Origin: an uncultured Clostridia bacterium
GTDB taxonomy: Bacteria; Bacillota_A; Clostridia; TANB77; CAG-508
Assembly (NCBI GenBank): GCA_947629855.1
Contig: CANRFI010000004.1
Location: 1-55,117 of the forward strand
Direction: 5' to 3'
Length of the DNA stretch: 55,117 nucleotides
Below, piece after piece: positions 1 through 7,616 of the stretch. A program made the position numbers and the translations under genes. The notes beneath the pieces were generated by a model. That model was not told the DNA's origin, did no database searches, and was given only the letters and a program-made list of their open reading frames with translations. Within the stretch, counting starts at the first letter, position 1. Each line of letters starts with the position of its first letter.

Positions 1-115
1 ATAAAGTATATTCGTTAACACATAAAATTTGACATATTTTTTTTATTGATATTTTATCTGTTAAATTAATTTCTATATATTTAATTACATCATTTAGTTT
101 ATCTAAATTATTCAT
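1..115 (-). CDS. AraC-family transcriptional regulator, N-terminal fragment (runs off the window)
   Basis: Only the first 38 codons are in the window. The peptide begins MNNLDKLNDVIKYIEINL and continues with DKISIKKICQILCVNEYTL, which matches the first helices of an AraC/XylS helix-turn-helix DNA-binding domain (an I-x-Y-I-x-x-N-L helix, then a LSIKKIC-type helix). The start ATG at 115-113 has a GGAGTG ribosome binding site about 8 bases upstream. The gene diverges from the nitroreductase at 238, so it may regulate that gene; this is inferred from position only. The DNA-binding domain is at the N-terminus rather than the usual C-terminus, as in the small MarA/SoxS-like or GyrI-fused members. 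Confidence 0.6.
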   Translation of the reverse strand, partial: MNNLDKLNDVIKYIEINLTDKISIKKICQILCVNEYTL

Positions 116-237
116 ATTATATCACTCCATAAAGATTTATATTTATTATAACATAAAACTAACAAAAATGATACTAAAAAAGTTAAGAAAATACATTTAT
201 AAAATAGTATAATTATTATATAAGAGGGGTATTATAA

Positions 238-888
238 ATGGAATTTTCAGAAGTAATAAAAAAAAGATTAACAACACTGAATTATACAAATAAAAAAGTA
301 AGCAGTGAAAATATGAATAAAATTATAAAAAGTGCAATGATTGCGCCATCAGCAAAAAATAGACAACCATGGAGATTTTATATATTAACAGATAAACAAA
401 AAAACTATATTGCAGATAAAATGGAAAACTGGATAAATAATACTGGACTAGTAACAACAATAAAAAGAAGTGCAAAGTTAATAAGAGAAGTTGGAAATTG
501 TATTTTAATTTATAGTGATAAATGGGATTCTAATAATGTAGATAAAATTAAAAATCCTCAAAAACTACTAAATGGCGAGGATATAGAAAATATGGTAATA
601 ATGCATGATTATTATTTTGATAGAATTAAAGCAGATACATTATCTGTTGGAGCGGCAATAGAACATATGATATTAAAAGCAACAGAATTAGGAATAGATA
701 CAACTTGGCTTTGTGATGTGTTATTTATAGATAATATTATAAATGAGTATTTAGGGTTAAAAGATAAAGAATTGATTTGTGGAGTAGCATTTGGGTATAG
801 AAGTAAAGACCCTATAAGAAAAGGAAGATATAAAAAGGAATATTTAATAATAGGTGAAGAAAATGAAAGAAGAAAGCTTTGTAGATAG
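238..888 (+). CDS. nitroreductase family protein
   Basis: This 216-residue protein has the FMN-binding signature of the nitroreductase fold: residues 36-48 read MIAPSAKNRQPWR, the phosphate/ribityl-binding loop of the family. A mid-protein segment, SVGAAIEHMILKATELGIDT (about 136-155), corresponds to the helix that normally carries the A-A-x-x-N/H-x-L-A-L-G-x motif. The C-terminal GVAFGYRSKDP fits the G-x-P-x-x-x-P end of the fold with substitutions. Members reduce nitroaromatics, quinones or flavins with NAD(P)H in the cytoplasm; the substrate here cannot be told. RBS GAGGGG lies 9 bases before the ATG. The 3' end overlaps the radical SAM gene by 26 bases, so the two are probably co-translated. 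Confidence 0.8.
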   Translation: MEFSEVIKKRLTTLNYTNKKVSSENMNKIIKSAMIAPSAKNRQPWRFYILTDKQKNYIADKMENWINNTGLVTTIKRSAKLIREVGNCILIYSDKWDSNNVDKIKNPQKLLNGEDIENMVIMHDYYFDRIKADTLSVGAAIEHMILKATELGIDTTWLCDVLFIDNIINEYLGLKDKELICGVAFGYRSKDPIRKGRYKKEYLIIGEENERRKLCR

Positions 889-2044
889 AATAATAGTTGA
901 TTTAACTGACACAAAAGAAAAAGAAACTTTAAAAAAAATAATTGGATATGATAAAAAACTTCAATATAGAACATTTAAAAATGTGCGAAAACATGATGAT
1001 TTAATTGTTCATATTAGAGAAAATATATATGGTGATAGAAAAGTGGTACAAGCACAATTTAAAACTTTAGGTTGTAGAATGAAAAAAGCAGGTTCTTGTT
1101 GGAACTGCAATTATGGGGTAATTGATAAATGCTTAATTACTCCATCTCAATACATAGAAACTTTTAAAAAAGAACTTAAAAATGTAGATGGTAATGTTTT
1201 AATATTAGAGTCTTTAGGAAGTATAACTGATCCAAAAGAATTTGATAGTAAAGTTTTTAAAGAAATAGTAAAAATGGCAATAGAAAATGAAAAATTTCAG
1301 TCTATATTAATAGAAACTCATTTAAGTCAAATACCTGAAGAACTAGTACAATATATATATGAAGTTAATAATAGAAAAAAAAGAATTGGATTTGAAATTG
1401 GAATTGAGGATATGAATCCAGAAAATAGAAAATTAATAAATAAAATAGGCGTTCAAAATAACGAATTAACTGATGTTTATAATATGTTGCAAAGATATGA
1501 AATGAATTTAGGTATAAATTTAATTTATGGATTTCCTTTTATGAATGAACAAGAAAGAATAGATTCTGTTGTGAATTCAGTTAAAAATATAAGCAAAGAC
1601 TTACCAGAAGCGGAAATAGTATTATTTTTGATGAGTATTAAAGAAAATACTATTATGGAATATATGCAAAAAAATGGAATGTATAAACCTGCCAATCCAT
1701 GGGGATTGGTTGAAACTACAAAAGAACTTTTATTAGATAAAAGCATTAAAAATTTAATTACATTTTCTTGGTTTGGAGAAAAGGAAGACCCATATATTCA
1801 AGAACAAACTTGTTACACTTGTCCACATTGCAAAGCATTAATAATTGATTTCTTTAGAAATATAAATGGAACATTTAATCTCAACGAAAGAAGAAAATTA
1901 TTAGAACAATTATTAATACAAGCAGAGAATTCAGAATGTAAATGTTACGATTCATTTAAGACACAACTAAAAGAAAATGATGGTAAAAACCCAAGGATTA
2001 GATACAAAGAGTTTATGAGAAGGGCAAGTGAGTTAATTAGATAG
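863..2044 (+). CDS. radical SAM protein of the RaSEA/Elp3-like type
   Basis: This 393-residue protein carries the cysteine cluster C-x7-C-x2-C within GCRMKKAGSCWNCNYG (about residues 71-86), spaced as in COG1244/TIGR01210-type radical SAM proteins (related to RaSEA, which completes archaeosine, and to Elp3-like cores) rather than the common CxxxCxxC. Further features are GIEDMNP and INLIYGFPF, typical of the radical SAM barrel, and an extra cysteine pair CYTCPHC near residue 312 that may bind another cluster or zinc. I choose ATG 863 because GGTGA lies 6 bases upstream; a GTG at 854 is possible. It overlaps the nitroreductase, suggesting one transcript. The substrate is unknown, and a tRNA-modification role is only a guess. 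Confidence 0.75.
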   Translation: MKEESFVDRIIVDLTDTKEKETLKKIIGYDKKLQYRTFKNVRKHDDLIVHIRENIYGDRKVVQAQFKTLGCRMKKAGSCWNCNYGVIDKCLITPSQYIETFKKELKNVDGNVLILESLGSITDPKEFDSKVFKEIVKMAIENEKFQSILIETHLSQIPEELVQYIYEVNNRKKRIGFEIGIEDMNPENRKLINKIGVQNNELTDVYNMLQRYEMNLGINLIYGFPFMNEQERIDSVVNSVKNISKDLPEAEIVLFLMSIKENTIMEYMQKNGMYKPANPWGLVETTKELLLDKSIKNLITFSWFGEKEDPYIQEQTCYTCPHCKALIIDFFRNINGTFNLNERRKLLEQLLIQAENSECKCYDSFKTQLKENDGKNPRIRYKEFMRRASELIR

Positions 2045-2170
2045 TGAAAGGGAATAAATATTTGAACAAAGAACTGATACGGACTACATATTGAAGAAAA
2101 AAGAAAACATATATTAACATAGATGTCATTATATTAGAAATAAATTATTTAACTATAAAGCAGATAAATA

Positions 2171-2204
2171 AAAATATCATTCTAAAAAAGAATGGTATTT
2201 TTTT
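2171..2204 (+). terminator. Rho-independent terminator after the radical SAM gene
   Basis: A 13-bp stem with one G-U pair (arms 2171-2183 and 2189-2201), a 5-base loop and a run of T to 2204. It ends the nitroreductase/radical SAM transcript. Confidence 0.75.
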
Positions 2205-2545
2205 AGTTTTATTTTCAGTATATATTATCCTCGAGTTTTGTACCATTGGTCAAAACTCATAGGGGAGAACGATTTATTTAAGTACACTAAATAATTTATT
2301 TCATTTTTTTAGTATTTGCTTTTCAGTATGTAGCTAATTAGTAACCGAAGAAAACCGTTACATAACTTTCTTAAGAAAGTATGTAACCCACTATGACACT
2401 TTCAAAACTACGTTTTGCAAAGGTGTCTAGTTAGGCTCATTGCGGAGAATTAATAAATTATCTAATACACATTGATATATATTTTACGAATAGTATAAGA
2501 AATATTAAGCATTTTTATGTTGAAAGGTATTGGATTATAAGTGAA
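2205..2545. other. intergenic block with three consecutive hairpins
   Basis: No convincing gene. Three inverted repeats follow one another: 2233-2258 (8-bp perfect stem GAGTTTTG/CAAAACTC whose loop contains a nested ACC/GGT pair), 2357-2387 (GTTACATAACTTTCTT facing AAGAAAGTATGTAAC, one base short of perfect) and 2395-2427 (imperfect stem starting GACACTTT and ending AGGTGTC). Local composition is richer in G and C than the flanks. It could be a structured RNA, a remnant of a small inverted-repeat element, or the 5' leader of the next gene. The reading frame of the next gene is open back to about 2444 but has no supported start there. Confidence 0.4.
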
Positions 2546-3238
2546 ATGATAAAAGATGATATGTCTAGTCAAGAAAAATATAAATTAATTTTTGATTGGT
2601 TAGTTAATAATTTTCAATATGCTTATTCTGGTTTATATCGAGCTTATGCAGAATGTTTAGCCACAGAAGAAAGTAGTAAAGGACTTCAAAAATTTTTTCG
2701 TAGATATGGTATAAAAACATCACAAACTGGCATTTTAAATCTGGAACATAGAAAAAATTTTCTTGAGGCGATTCCAAATTTGTCAGATATTCCAGAGGAA
2801 GAAAAGCAATACACAAGAAGAATTGTAGAACTTTTAGAAAAAAGTGAACAATGTAAAAAAAGTGAAAAACAAGGAGATACATGGATAAGCAAATATGGTG
2901 TTTGCCAAGATTTTGCAGTAATGTATGAGTCTCTATGCAAGAGACTTGGACTACCATGTAGATACATAGAAGGAACAATAGATTCAGAGGGATTTAATGT
3001 TGGTCATGCTTGGAATGCAATAATGGTTAATGGTAAAGTTAGATATGTTGATGTTTCAGGAGCTATTCATTGCAAAGATGGAACAAATCAGGAAAATAAT
3101 ATAGAAGATTTTTTAAATAAGTCTTTTGAAGAATTAAAAAATATTGACAATGGTAAAAATAGAAAAATAAAAGACTATTCATTAGAACAAATCCAGAAAA
3201 TGGTTGAAGAACAACCTGGATTTGATATAAATTATTAG
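2546..3238 (+). CDS. transglutaminase-like domain protein
   Basis: A 230-residue protein with a papain-fold transglutaminase core. The catalytic triad is visible: Cys in YGVCQDFAVMYESL (about residue 118), His in VGHAWNAIMVNG (about 154) and Asp in VRYVDVSGAI (about 169). The N-terminus resembles the S-x-x-E-K-x-K-x-I-x-D-W-L-V-x-N lead-in found just before such domains in extracellular proteins, but there is no signal peptide here. The start is uncertain: no strong ribosome binding site precedes ATG 2546 and the frame stays open upstream to about 2444, so the 5' end may be truncated or misplaced. Family members cross-link or cleave proteins or peptidoglycan peptides; the substrate is unknown. 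Confidence 0.7.
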   Translation: MIKDDMSSQEKYKLIFDWLVNNFQYAYSGLYRAYAECLATEESSKGLQKFFRRYGIKTSQTGILNLEHRKNFLEAIPNLSDIPEEEKQYTRRIVELLEKSEQCKKSEKQGDTWISKYGVCQDFAVMYESLCKRLGLPCRYIEGTIDSEGFNVGHAWNAIMVNGKVRYVDVSGAIHCKDGTNQENNIEDFLNKSFEELKNIDNGKNRKIKDYSLEQIQKMVEEQPGFDINY

Positions 3239-3261
3239 TCAACACATATATTATAAGCTCG

Positions 3262-3291
3262 GGGCAGAATAATTTTCTGCTCTACTTTTTT
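3262..3291 (+). terminator. Rho-independent terminator after the transglutaminase-like gene
   Basis: Stem GGGCAGAA (3262-3269) against TTCTGCTC (3275-3282), followed by a T run at 3286-3291. Confidence 0.7.
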
Positions 3292-3379
3292 ATATTATGT
3301 CTTCAAATTCATATTCTAACTTTTCTTCATATTCAATTTGGTTTTCTGGATCAATACAAATATCATTTTCAAATTTCAT
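3290..3379 (-). CDS. possible 29-residue acidic peptide
   Basis: An uninterrupted short frame starting at ATG 3379 reads MKFENDICIDPENQIEYEE and continues acidic to a stop at 3290. An AAAGGA sequence lies 15 or so bases upstream. I recognise no family. It sits between the terminator at 3262-3291 and the promoter at 3486, and it is the only coding-like content in the 348-base gap 3239-3586. Chance is quite possible at this length. Confidence 0.3.
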   Translation of the reverse strand: MKFENDICIDPENQIEYEEKLEYEFEDII

Positions 3380-3485
3380 ACATTATAGATTTTTTCCTTT
3401 TTATATTTTGAAGTTATTTCAATTCCACAGTAATAGTTCTAGTGTTACAGTTTTATTACAAATTTATTAAAACTTAAATTTCATA

Positions 3486-3514
3486 TTGAAATATAAAAAA
3501 AGTAGTGGTAGAAT
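3486..3514 (+). promoter_or_regulatory. sigma-A-like promoter for the pilin-like gene
   Basis: TTGAAA (3486-3491), a 17-base spacer, then TAGAAT (3509-3514), leaving about 70 bases of leader before the gene. Confidence 0.6.
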
Positions 3515-3586
3515 ATGTACAACTGTAATAACAACATAACATAATATAAAAAATCAAAAGAAAATAAAAAAAGGAGGAAAGCATAA

Positions 3587-4766
3587 GTGAAAAAAGAAAG
3601 AGGAATAACACTAATAGCACTTGTTATAACAATTATTGTATTGTTAATATTAGCAGCAGTATCAATAGCAACATTAACAGGAGAAAGTGGAATACTAACA
3701 AAAGCAAATGAAGCAAAAGCGCAAACAGAAGTAGAAAATTTAAAAGAAATGGTACAAACTGATATTTTAGATTATCAAGCAGAAAATAGAAGTGAAAATG
3801 TAACAGTAGAACAACTAAGAGATGTGTTAGACAAATATTTTAAAGATGTGCCAGAAAAAGCAGAAGACTTGCAAAAAAATCTAGAAGACCCAGAATATAA
3901 GTTAGAAGCAAAAGATGAATATGGAAAAGACATAGAATTAAAAGTATCAGACTTATATAAAGGAGATTTAACAACAGGAACGGTAGAAAGACCAGATGCA
4001 AAAGAAGATACAAGCTATGTAGGATATTATGCGGATTTTGAAGACGAAAAAGGAAATAAAACACCAGACGGAATACCAGATGGAATAATATATGCAGACT
4101 TAGCAGTAGGAACTAATCGGAGAAACAAAAAAATGGAAAAACAATTCTGGTAGTGGATATAAATATGGCAAAGCGACAGAAGAATTAAAGAGTTATAAAA
4201 TAGGAGAAAAGGAAAAAGTTGCAGAATTTAATAACTACGAAAAAGAAGTAATTTATCCAGCAGATAGAACAAGTGGAGAAAATAATAGATTTTATGTAAT
4301 GGCGTTGAAAGATTTAGACGAGGACAAACACTATTGGTATTATAATGCTTCTAGGTTAAATGATTTAGAAGACAGCACAGTAGTAGATTTTGAAGAGTCA
4401 AACGGAAAAGTAAAAACAGGAGAAATGCTACAAAAATATGAAGACCAAGAATATGGAGAACCAAAAACAAATGGAACTTATACTGACTTATGGGGATTAG
4501 CAACATTAAAAGAAAAGGTAGTCAAAGGATGGTTTGTACCATCAAGAGCAGAGTGGGCAGCATTTGGAGATATGTTAAGCACGAGTGAGTATTTACCAGA
4601 AAAAGTCACAAACAGCAACTATAAAAACTATGGGTTAAAGGACTGGTACTGGTCGTCTTCGCCGACCATTTATAGCAACGCGTGGGTCGCATACTACTAC
4701 GCGGTCTATATGACCACCTTCCTTGCCAATAACGTTGCGTATGTGCGCTTGAGTGCAACTTTCTAA
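3587..4766 (+). CDS. prepilin-like surface protein with DGR-type variable C-terminus; +1 shift at CGG 4118
   Basis: The N-terminus MKKERGITLIALVITIIVLL is a type III/IV-like prepilin leader (positive residues, then G-I-T-L-I and a long hydrophobic helix, about 6-28) for cleavage by a prepilin peptidase. Residues 35-110 form a charged helical stalk. The C-terminal third reads WYWSSSPTIYSNAW...YVRLSATF, the form seen in C-type-lectin-fold variable domains of diversity-generating retroelement targets. Frame 0 runs only to 4153. Skipping the C of CGG at 4118 joins AVGTN to GETKKWKNNSGSGYKYG and gives 392 residues. RBS AAAGGAGG precedes GTG 3587. Likely exposed on the cell surface as a ligand-binding tip; function inferred. 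The exporter or assembly genes are not in this window. Confidence 0.75.
4118..4121 (+). other. CGGA +1 shift site (pilin-like gene)
   Basis: AAT-CGGA. Frame 0 stops 10 codons later; dropping the C reads glycine and continues through the whole C-terminal domain. Confidence 0.85.
4639..4766 (+). repeat. putative DGR variable region (VR)
   Basis: From 4641 to 4760 I count 62 G+C in 120 bases (about 52%), against under 30% around it. Codons are rich in NNC/NNT forms at positions that in template repeats are AAC/AAT, and the end GTTGCGTATGTGCGCTTGAG would fit the conserved initiation-of-mutagenic-homing end. The encoded segment has the W-S-S-S...A-W...Y-V-R-L-S-A-T-F frame of DGR targets. No template repeat and no reverse transcriptase are in the window, so they would have to act from elsewhere. 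Confidence 0.6.
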
Positions 4767-4818
4767 TTTTGTAAGGAATTAGGAACAAAATATGCGTTAT
4801 GCAAACAATACTTAATTG

Positions 4819-4854
4819 TCAAACCGAGAACTTCATAAGGAGTTCTCGGTTTGA
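4819..4854. other. 14-bp perfect hairpin downstream of the variable region
   Basis: Arms 4819-4832 and 4841-4854 pair perfectly (TCAAACCGAGAACT/AGTTCTCGGTTTGA) with an 8-base loop. No T run follows, so it is a poor classical terminator. Hairpins just downstream of variable regions are known to aid homing in DGRs; this one is 52 bases after the stop codon. Confidence 0.55.
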
Positions 4855-5007
4855 TGATTAAATGATAAAATTTAGATATATTTAATAGATAATAAAAAGT
4901 TTTTAAAAGGTAGTATAAAAAGTATTCTATGTATGTTATAATATATTATAATTACGTCAATAGAAACACAAGAATTACTTTCTAATAAGTAGAAAGGAAC
5001 TATAATA

Positions 5008-5590
5008 ATGGGAAATATAGAAAAATATTATGAAAATACAAAAAATGCTTTACCAAATCCAATACTAAAAAAATTTATAGATATGAATATTACGCCTTCA
5101 AATGCTATTGATTTAGGATGTGGTGCAGGAAGAGACACTATATATTTAATAAACAATGGCTGGAAAGTTTTATCAATAGATAGAGAAAATACAAGAGAAA
5201 TCATATCTAGTAAATTAGATAATGAAGAAATAAAAAAATTTAGATTTAAGAGACAAAACATTGAAGATATTGAACTAGAAAAAACCAATTTATTAGTTGC
5301 AAATTTTAGTATTGCTTTTTGTGATAAAGAACATTTTAATAAATTTTGGGAAAAAATTACTGACAGTATTTTGAAGAATCGGATATTTCGTCGGAAATTT
5401 TTTTGGATTAAATGATTCTTGGGCAAAAATAAAAAAACAAATGATATTTTTAACAAAACAGCAAGTTTTAAATCTCTTTAAAGAATCATTTGAAATAGTA
5501 AATTTAAATGAGCTAGAAAAGGATTGGAAAACTGGATTTGGAAAAATGAAACACTGGCATATTTATAATGTTATAGCAAAGAAAAAGTGA
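5008..5590 (+). CDS. class I SAM-dependent methyltransferase (TehB-like); +1 shift at CGG 5380
   Basis: SAM motif I is clear: AIDLGCGAGRDTIYLINNGW (about residues 34-53), followed by the acidic motif II end LSIDREN and motif IV-like LLVANFSIAF. Frame 0 ends at 5415. Skipping the C at 5380 gives LKNGYFVGNFFGLNDSWA and a complete 193-residue protein ending in MKHWHIYNVIAKKK, which matches the C-terminal half of TehB/tellurite-type methyltransferases (N-G-Y-F-V-G-N-F-F-G-x-x-D-S-W). RBS AGAAAGG precedes ATG 5008. A second CGG at 5392 would be in frame only if the first shift did not occur. The substrate is unknown. Confidence 0.75.
5380..5383 (+). other. CGGA +1 shift site (TehB-like methyltransferase)
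   Basis: AAT-CGGA. Skipping the C gives NGYFVGNFFG. Shifting instead at CGG 5392 would also restore frame but would yield the less natural NRIFRGNFFG. Confidence 0.8.
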
Positions 5591-5700
5591 AATTTTATTC
5601 CGCTATAATTATATTAATCTTTTTAATTAGCTTTATAGGTTTACAATAAAGAAAATACGTGATATAATATATATACATAAAATCTGAAGGGAGGAATTCT

Positions 5701-5967
5701 ATGTCACGCAAAAAACGGGCAATAGAAAAGCAAAAAAAGCAACAATCCCACGAAGCAAGAAAAAAAGCTCAAAAAAAGGCTTATTATGCTTCAAATGAGG
5801 CTAAAAAACAATGGGATGCGAAGAAACTTCTAAAGCACCAAAATCAGCTAATAAAGCGGGAAAAAGAAGGAATACCTGCAAATTGTCCTTTGCTTACTTG
5901 GCAAAAACCAAGTGAAGAAAATTGTCAAAGCTGTGAGCTTAAGTGTACGTATTCCACACCTAAATAG
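5701..5967 (+). CDS. small basic protein with C-terminal cysteine cluster; contains two in-frame CGG codons
   Basis: 88 residues: a highly basic, probably helical N-terminal two-thirds rich in K, Q and A, then a cysteine motif C-P-L-L...C-Q-S-C-E-L-K-C (about residues 63-82) that could bind zinc. RBS GGGAGG lies 7 bases before the ATG, and a TATAAT-like box lies about 35 bases upstream. I recognise no family. It is the one place in the window where CGG lies in frame without a needed shift (5716 and 5857, both followed by G). If the shift rule held here, the protein would stop after about seven codons. Use of CGC, TCC, CAC and CAG also differs from neighbouring genes, suggesting recent transfer. 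Confidence 0.6.
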   Translation: MSRKKRAIEKQKKQQSHEARKKAQKKAYYASNEAKKQWDAKKLLKHQNQLIKREKEGIPANCPLLTWQKPSEENCQSCELKCTYSTPK

Positions 5968-5979
5968 CTTCATAAGATG

Positions 5980-6018
5980 GACAGGATGCAAAAGAATTTT
6001 TGTATTCTGTCTTCTTTT
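5980..6018 (+). terminator. Rho-independent terminator after the 88-residue gene
   Basis: 14-bp stem with G-U pairs (5980-5993 against 5998-6011), loop GAAT, then TTCTTTTT. Confidence 0.75.
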
Positions 6019-6093
6019 TATGAAAATTTGAAAAATAAAACGAAATATGATATATATAAATAGATATTTATTATAATAAAAAGGAAGTAAGAT

Positions 6094-6465
6094 ATGATAA
6101 AGCCAAATTCAAACGATTTCTATAGAAGATTTATTGCTCACTTAGGAATTTTGTATATGAGAGCACAATATAATGGAAACCAAATAGCAACAGACTATTA
6201 TAGAAATATTTATAAAAAATTAGAATTGATACAAGAAAAAAGACATTTAGCATTATTAGGAGAAGAATCAAAGGAAAGAATACTATATGAAGAAATATTA
6301 AAAATAGTTGAAACCATATACCAAAAAGAGGAAAATCAAGAAAACAGTCAAGTATTTAAAAATACTCTTCAAGAAATAGAGGATTTATTAAACGAGAAAT
6401 ATAATATTGAACTTGAAGAAACAAAAAATGAAAAACAACAAAGTGAAGAAGAAAAAGAAAAATAG
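6094..6465 (+). CDS. hypothetical helical protein, 123 residues
   Basis: I do not recognise it. It is predicted mostly alpha-helical, with a tyrosine/arginine-rich first half (IKPNSNDFYRRFIAHLGI) and a strongly acidic, glutamate/lysine-rich tail. There is no signal peptide or membrane segment. RBS AAGGAAG is 6-8 bases before ATG 6094, and the gene ends 13 bases before rdgB, so they are likely co-transcribed; that suggests a housekeeping role but no specific function. Confidence 0.65.
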   Translation: MIKPNSNDFYRRFIAHLGILYMRAQYNGNQIATDYYRNIYKKLELIQEKRHLALLGEESKERILYEEILKIVETIYQKEENQENSQVFKNTLQEIEDLLNEKYNIELEETKNEKQQSEEEKEK

Positions 6466-6478
6466 GAAAGAGATAGTA

Positions 6479-7057
6479 ATGAAAAAAATATTAATTGCAA
6501 GTAACAATGAAGGAAAAATAGAAGAAATAAAAGAAATTTTAAAAAATTATGAACTTGTATCTCTAAAAGATATAAAATGTAAAATAGAGGTAGAAGAAGA
6601 TCAAGAAACATTTGAAGAAAATGCAAAAAAGAAAGCAATGGAAATTGCTAAAATAACTAATATGCCTTGCATAGCAGATGATAGTGGCTTATGTATAGAA
6701 GCATTCAATGGTTGGCCAGGTGTATATACAGCAAGATTTTTAGGAGAAAATGCTACACAAGAAGAAAAAAATACAGCAATTTTAGAAAAAATGAAAAATT
6801 TAGATGATGAAGAAAGAAAAGCAAAATTTGTATGTACAGTAGCATTTTATGAAAATGGAAAGTTCATAATAGGAAAAGGAGAACTAGAAGGAAAAATAGT
6901 AAAAAAATCAAAAGGAGAAAATGGATTTGGATATGATCCAATTTTTGAATTAAAATCTGGAAAAACTTATGCTGAACTTACAAGCAAGGAAAAAAATGAA
7001 ATAAGCCACAGAAAAAAAGCACTAGAAAATTTAGAAAAACAATTGACAAATCTATAG
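6479..7057 (+). CDS. rdgB: XTP/dITP diphosphatase (RdgB/HAM1 family)
   Basis: This 192-residue enzyme hydrolyses non-canonical purine triphosphates (XTP, ITP, dITP) to monophosphates and pyrophosphate, cleaning the nucleotide pool. The start KKILIASNNEGKIEEIKEIL matches the family's N-terminal A-T/S-N-N-x-G-K substrate loop. The catalytic/metal segment CIADDSGLCIEAFNGWPGVY (about 66-85) is the D-D-S-G-L motif, followed by A-R-F-x-G. GENGFGYDPIF (about 148-158) and ISHRKKAL near the end are the remaining family signatures. Length is normal. ATG 6479 is chosen over upstream in-frame codons because it aligns with the family start and has AGGAAAG upstream. Confidence 0.95.
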   Translation: MKKILIASNNEGKIEEIKEILKNYELVSLKDIKCKIEVEEDQETFEENAKKKAMEIAKITNMPCIADDSGLCIEAFNGWPGVYTARFLGENATQEEKNTAILEKMKNLDDEERKAKFVCTVAFYENGKFIIGKGELEGKIVKKSKGENGFGYDPIFELKSGKTYAELTSKEKNEISHRKKALENLEKQLTNL

Positions 7058-7065
7058 GAATATGA

Positions 7066-7160
7066 TAGAATTGTTAACTGTAATCCGCTTAGTCAAGGCA
7101 CCAAAATATTAACCAAGAGTTAATTGCCTAGAAATTAAGGATTAGCGAGTATACAAATAA
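7066..7160 (+). ncRNA. ribosomal protein L21 leader RNA
   Basis: The segment before rplU contains CGCTTAGTCAAGGCACC followed by a paired region ending TTGCCTAGAAATTAAGG, resembling the Firmicutes L21 leader that binds L21 (or another product of the operon) to repress its own synthesis. Identification is by position plus the G-T-C-A-A-G-G-C-A-C-C core; a covariance-model search of the window would confirm it. Confidence 0.65.
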
Positions 7161-7175
7161 GGAGGTGCGTTTTAA

Positions 7176-7559
7176 ATGTACGCAATCATTGAAAGCTGTG
7201 GCAAACAATACAAAGTACAAGAAGGAGAGGTTGTATTTTTCGAAAAATTAGACGCTGAAGAAGGAAAAAAAGTTACTTTTGATAAAGTAGTTTTAGTATC
7301 AGAAGAAGGAAAAGTACAAGTTGGAAATCCTTATGTAAAAGGAGTAAAAGTAGAGGGAAAAGTAATTTCTCACGGTAAAGCAAAAAAAATCATTGTTTTC
7401 AAAATGAAACCTAAAAAGAATTATAGAAGAAAACAAGGACATAGACAACCATATACAAAAGTAGAAATTACATCTATCAAACTAGCTTCTAAAAAAGCAG
7501 AAAAAACAGAAACAGCAGAAGTTAAAGAAACAAAAACTACTGAAAAAGTAGAAAAATAA
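7176..7559 (+). CDS. rplU: 50S ribosomal protein L21
   Basis: 127 residues. The first 103 align with bacterial L21: [20 protein letters not shown], then [18 protein letters not shown] and the RNA-binding [22 protein letters not shown] lysine/glutamate/threonine-rich tail of about 24 residues extends beyond the usual length. It binds 23S rRNA next to L20. It follows the L21 leader and precedes rpmA, the usual order, but the ysxB/prp gene that normally lies between them in Firmicutes is missing. Confidence 0.97.
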   Translation: MYAIIESCGKQYKVQEGEVVFFEKLDAEEGKKVTFDKVVLVSEEGKVQVGNPYVKGVKVEGKVISHGKAKKIIVFKMKPKKNYRRKQGHRQPYTKVEITSIKLASKKAEKTETAEVKETKTTEKVEK

Positions 7560-7616
7560 TTTTAAAACAAAATTATAGAAATATAAATTCAAATAAAACC
7601 GAAAGGAGTGAGAAAA

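Noticed and set aside
2443..2446. CGGA at 2443 as a 25th shift site upstream of the transglutaminase-like gene
   Set aside because: The frame is open from there to 2546, but upstream only four codons follow a stop and there is no start codon or homology to restore.
4767..5007. Template repeat or reverse transcriptase for the putative variable region
   Set aside because: No GC-rich repeat resembling 4639-4766 and no RT-like protein (YxDD) occurs anywhere in the window; they would have to lie elsewhere.
5392..5395. CGG at 5392 as an additional shift site
   Set aside because: After the shift at 5380 it is out of frame (GTC-GGA), and using both would break the methyltransferase again.
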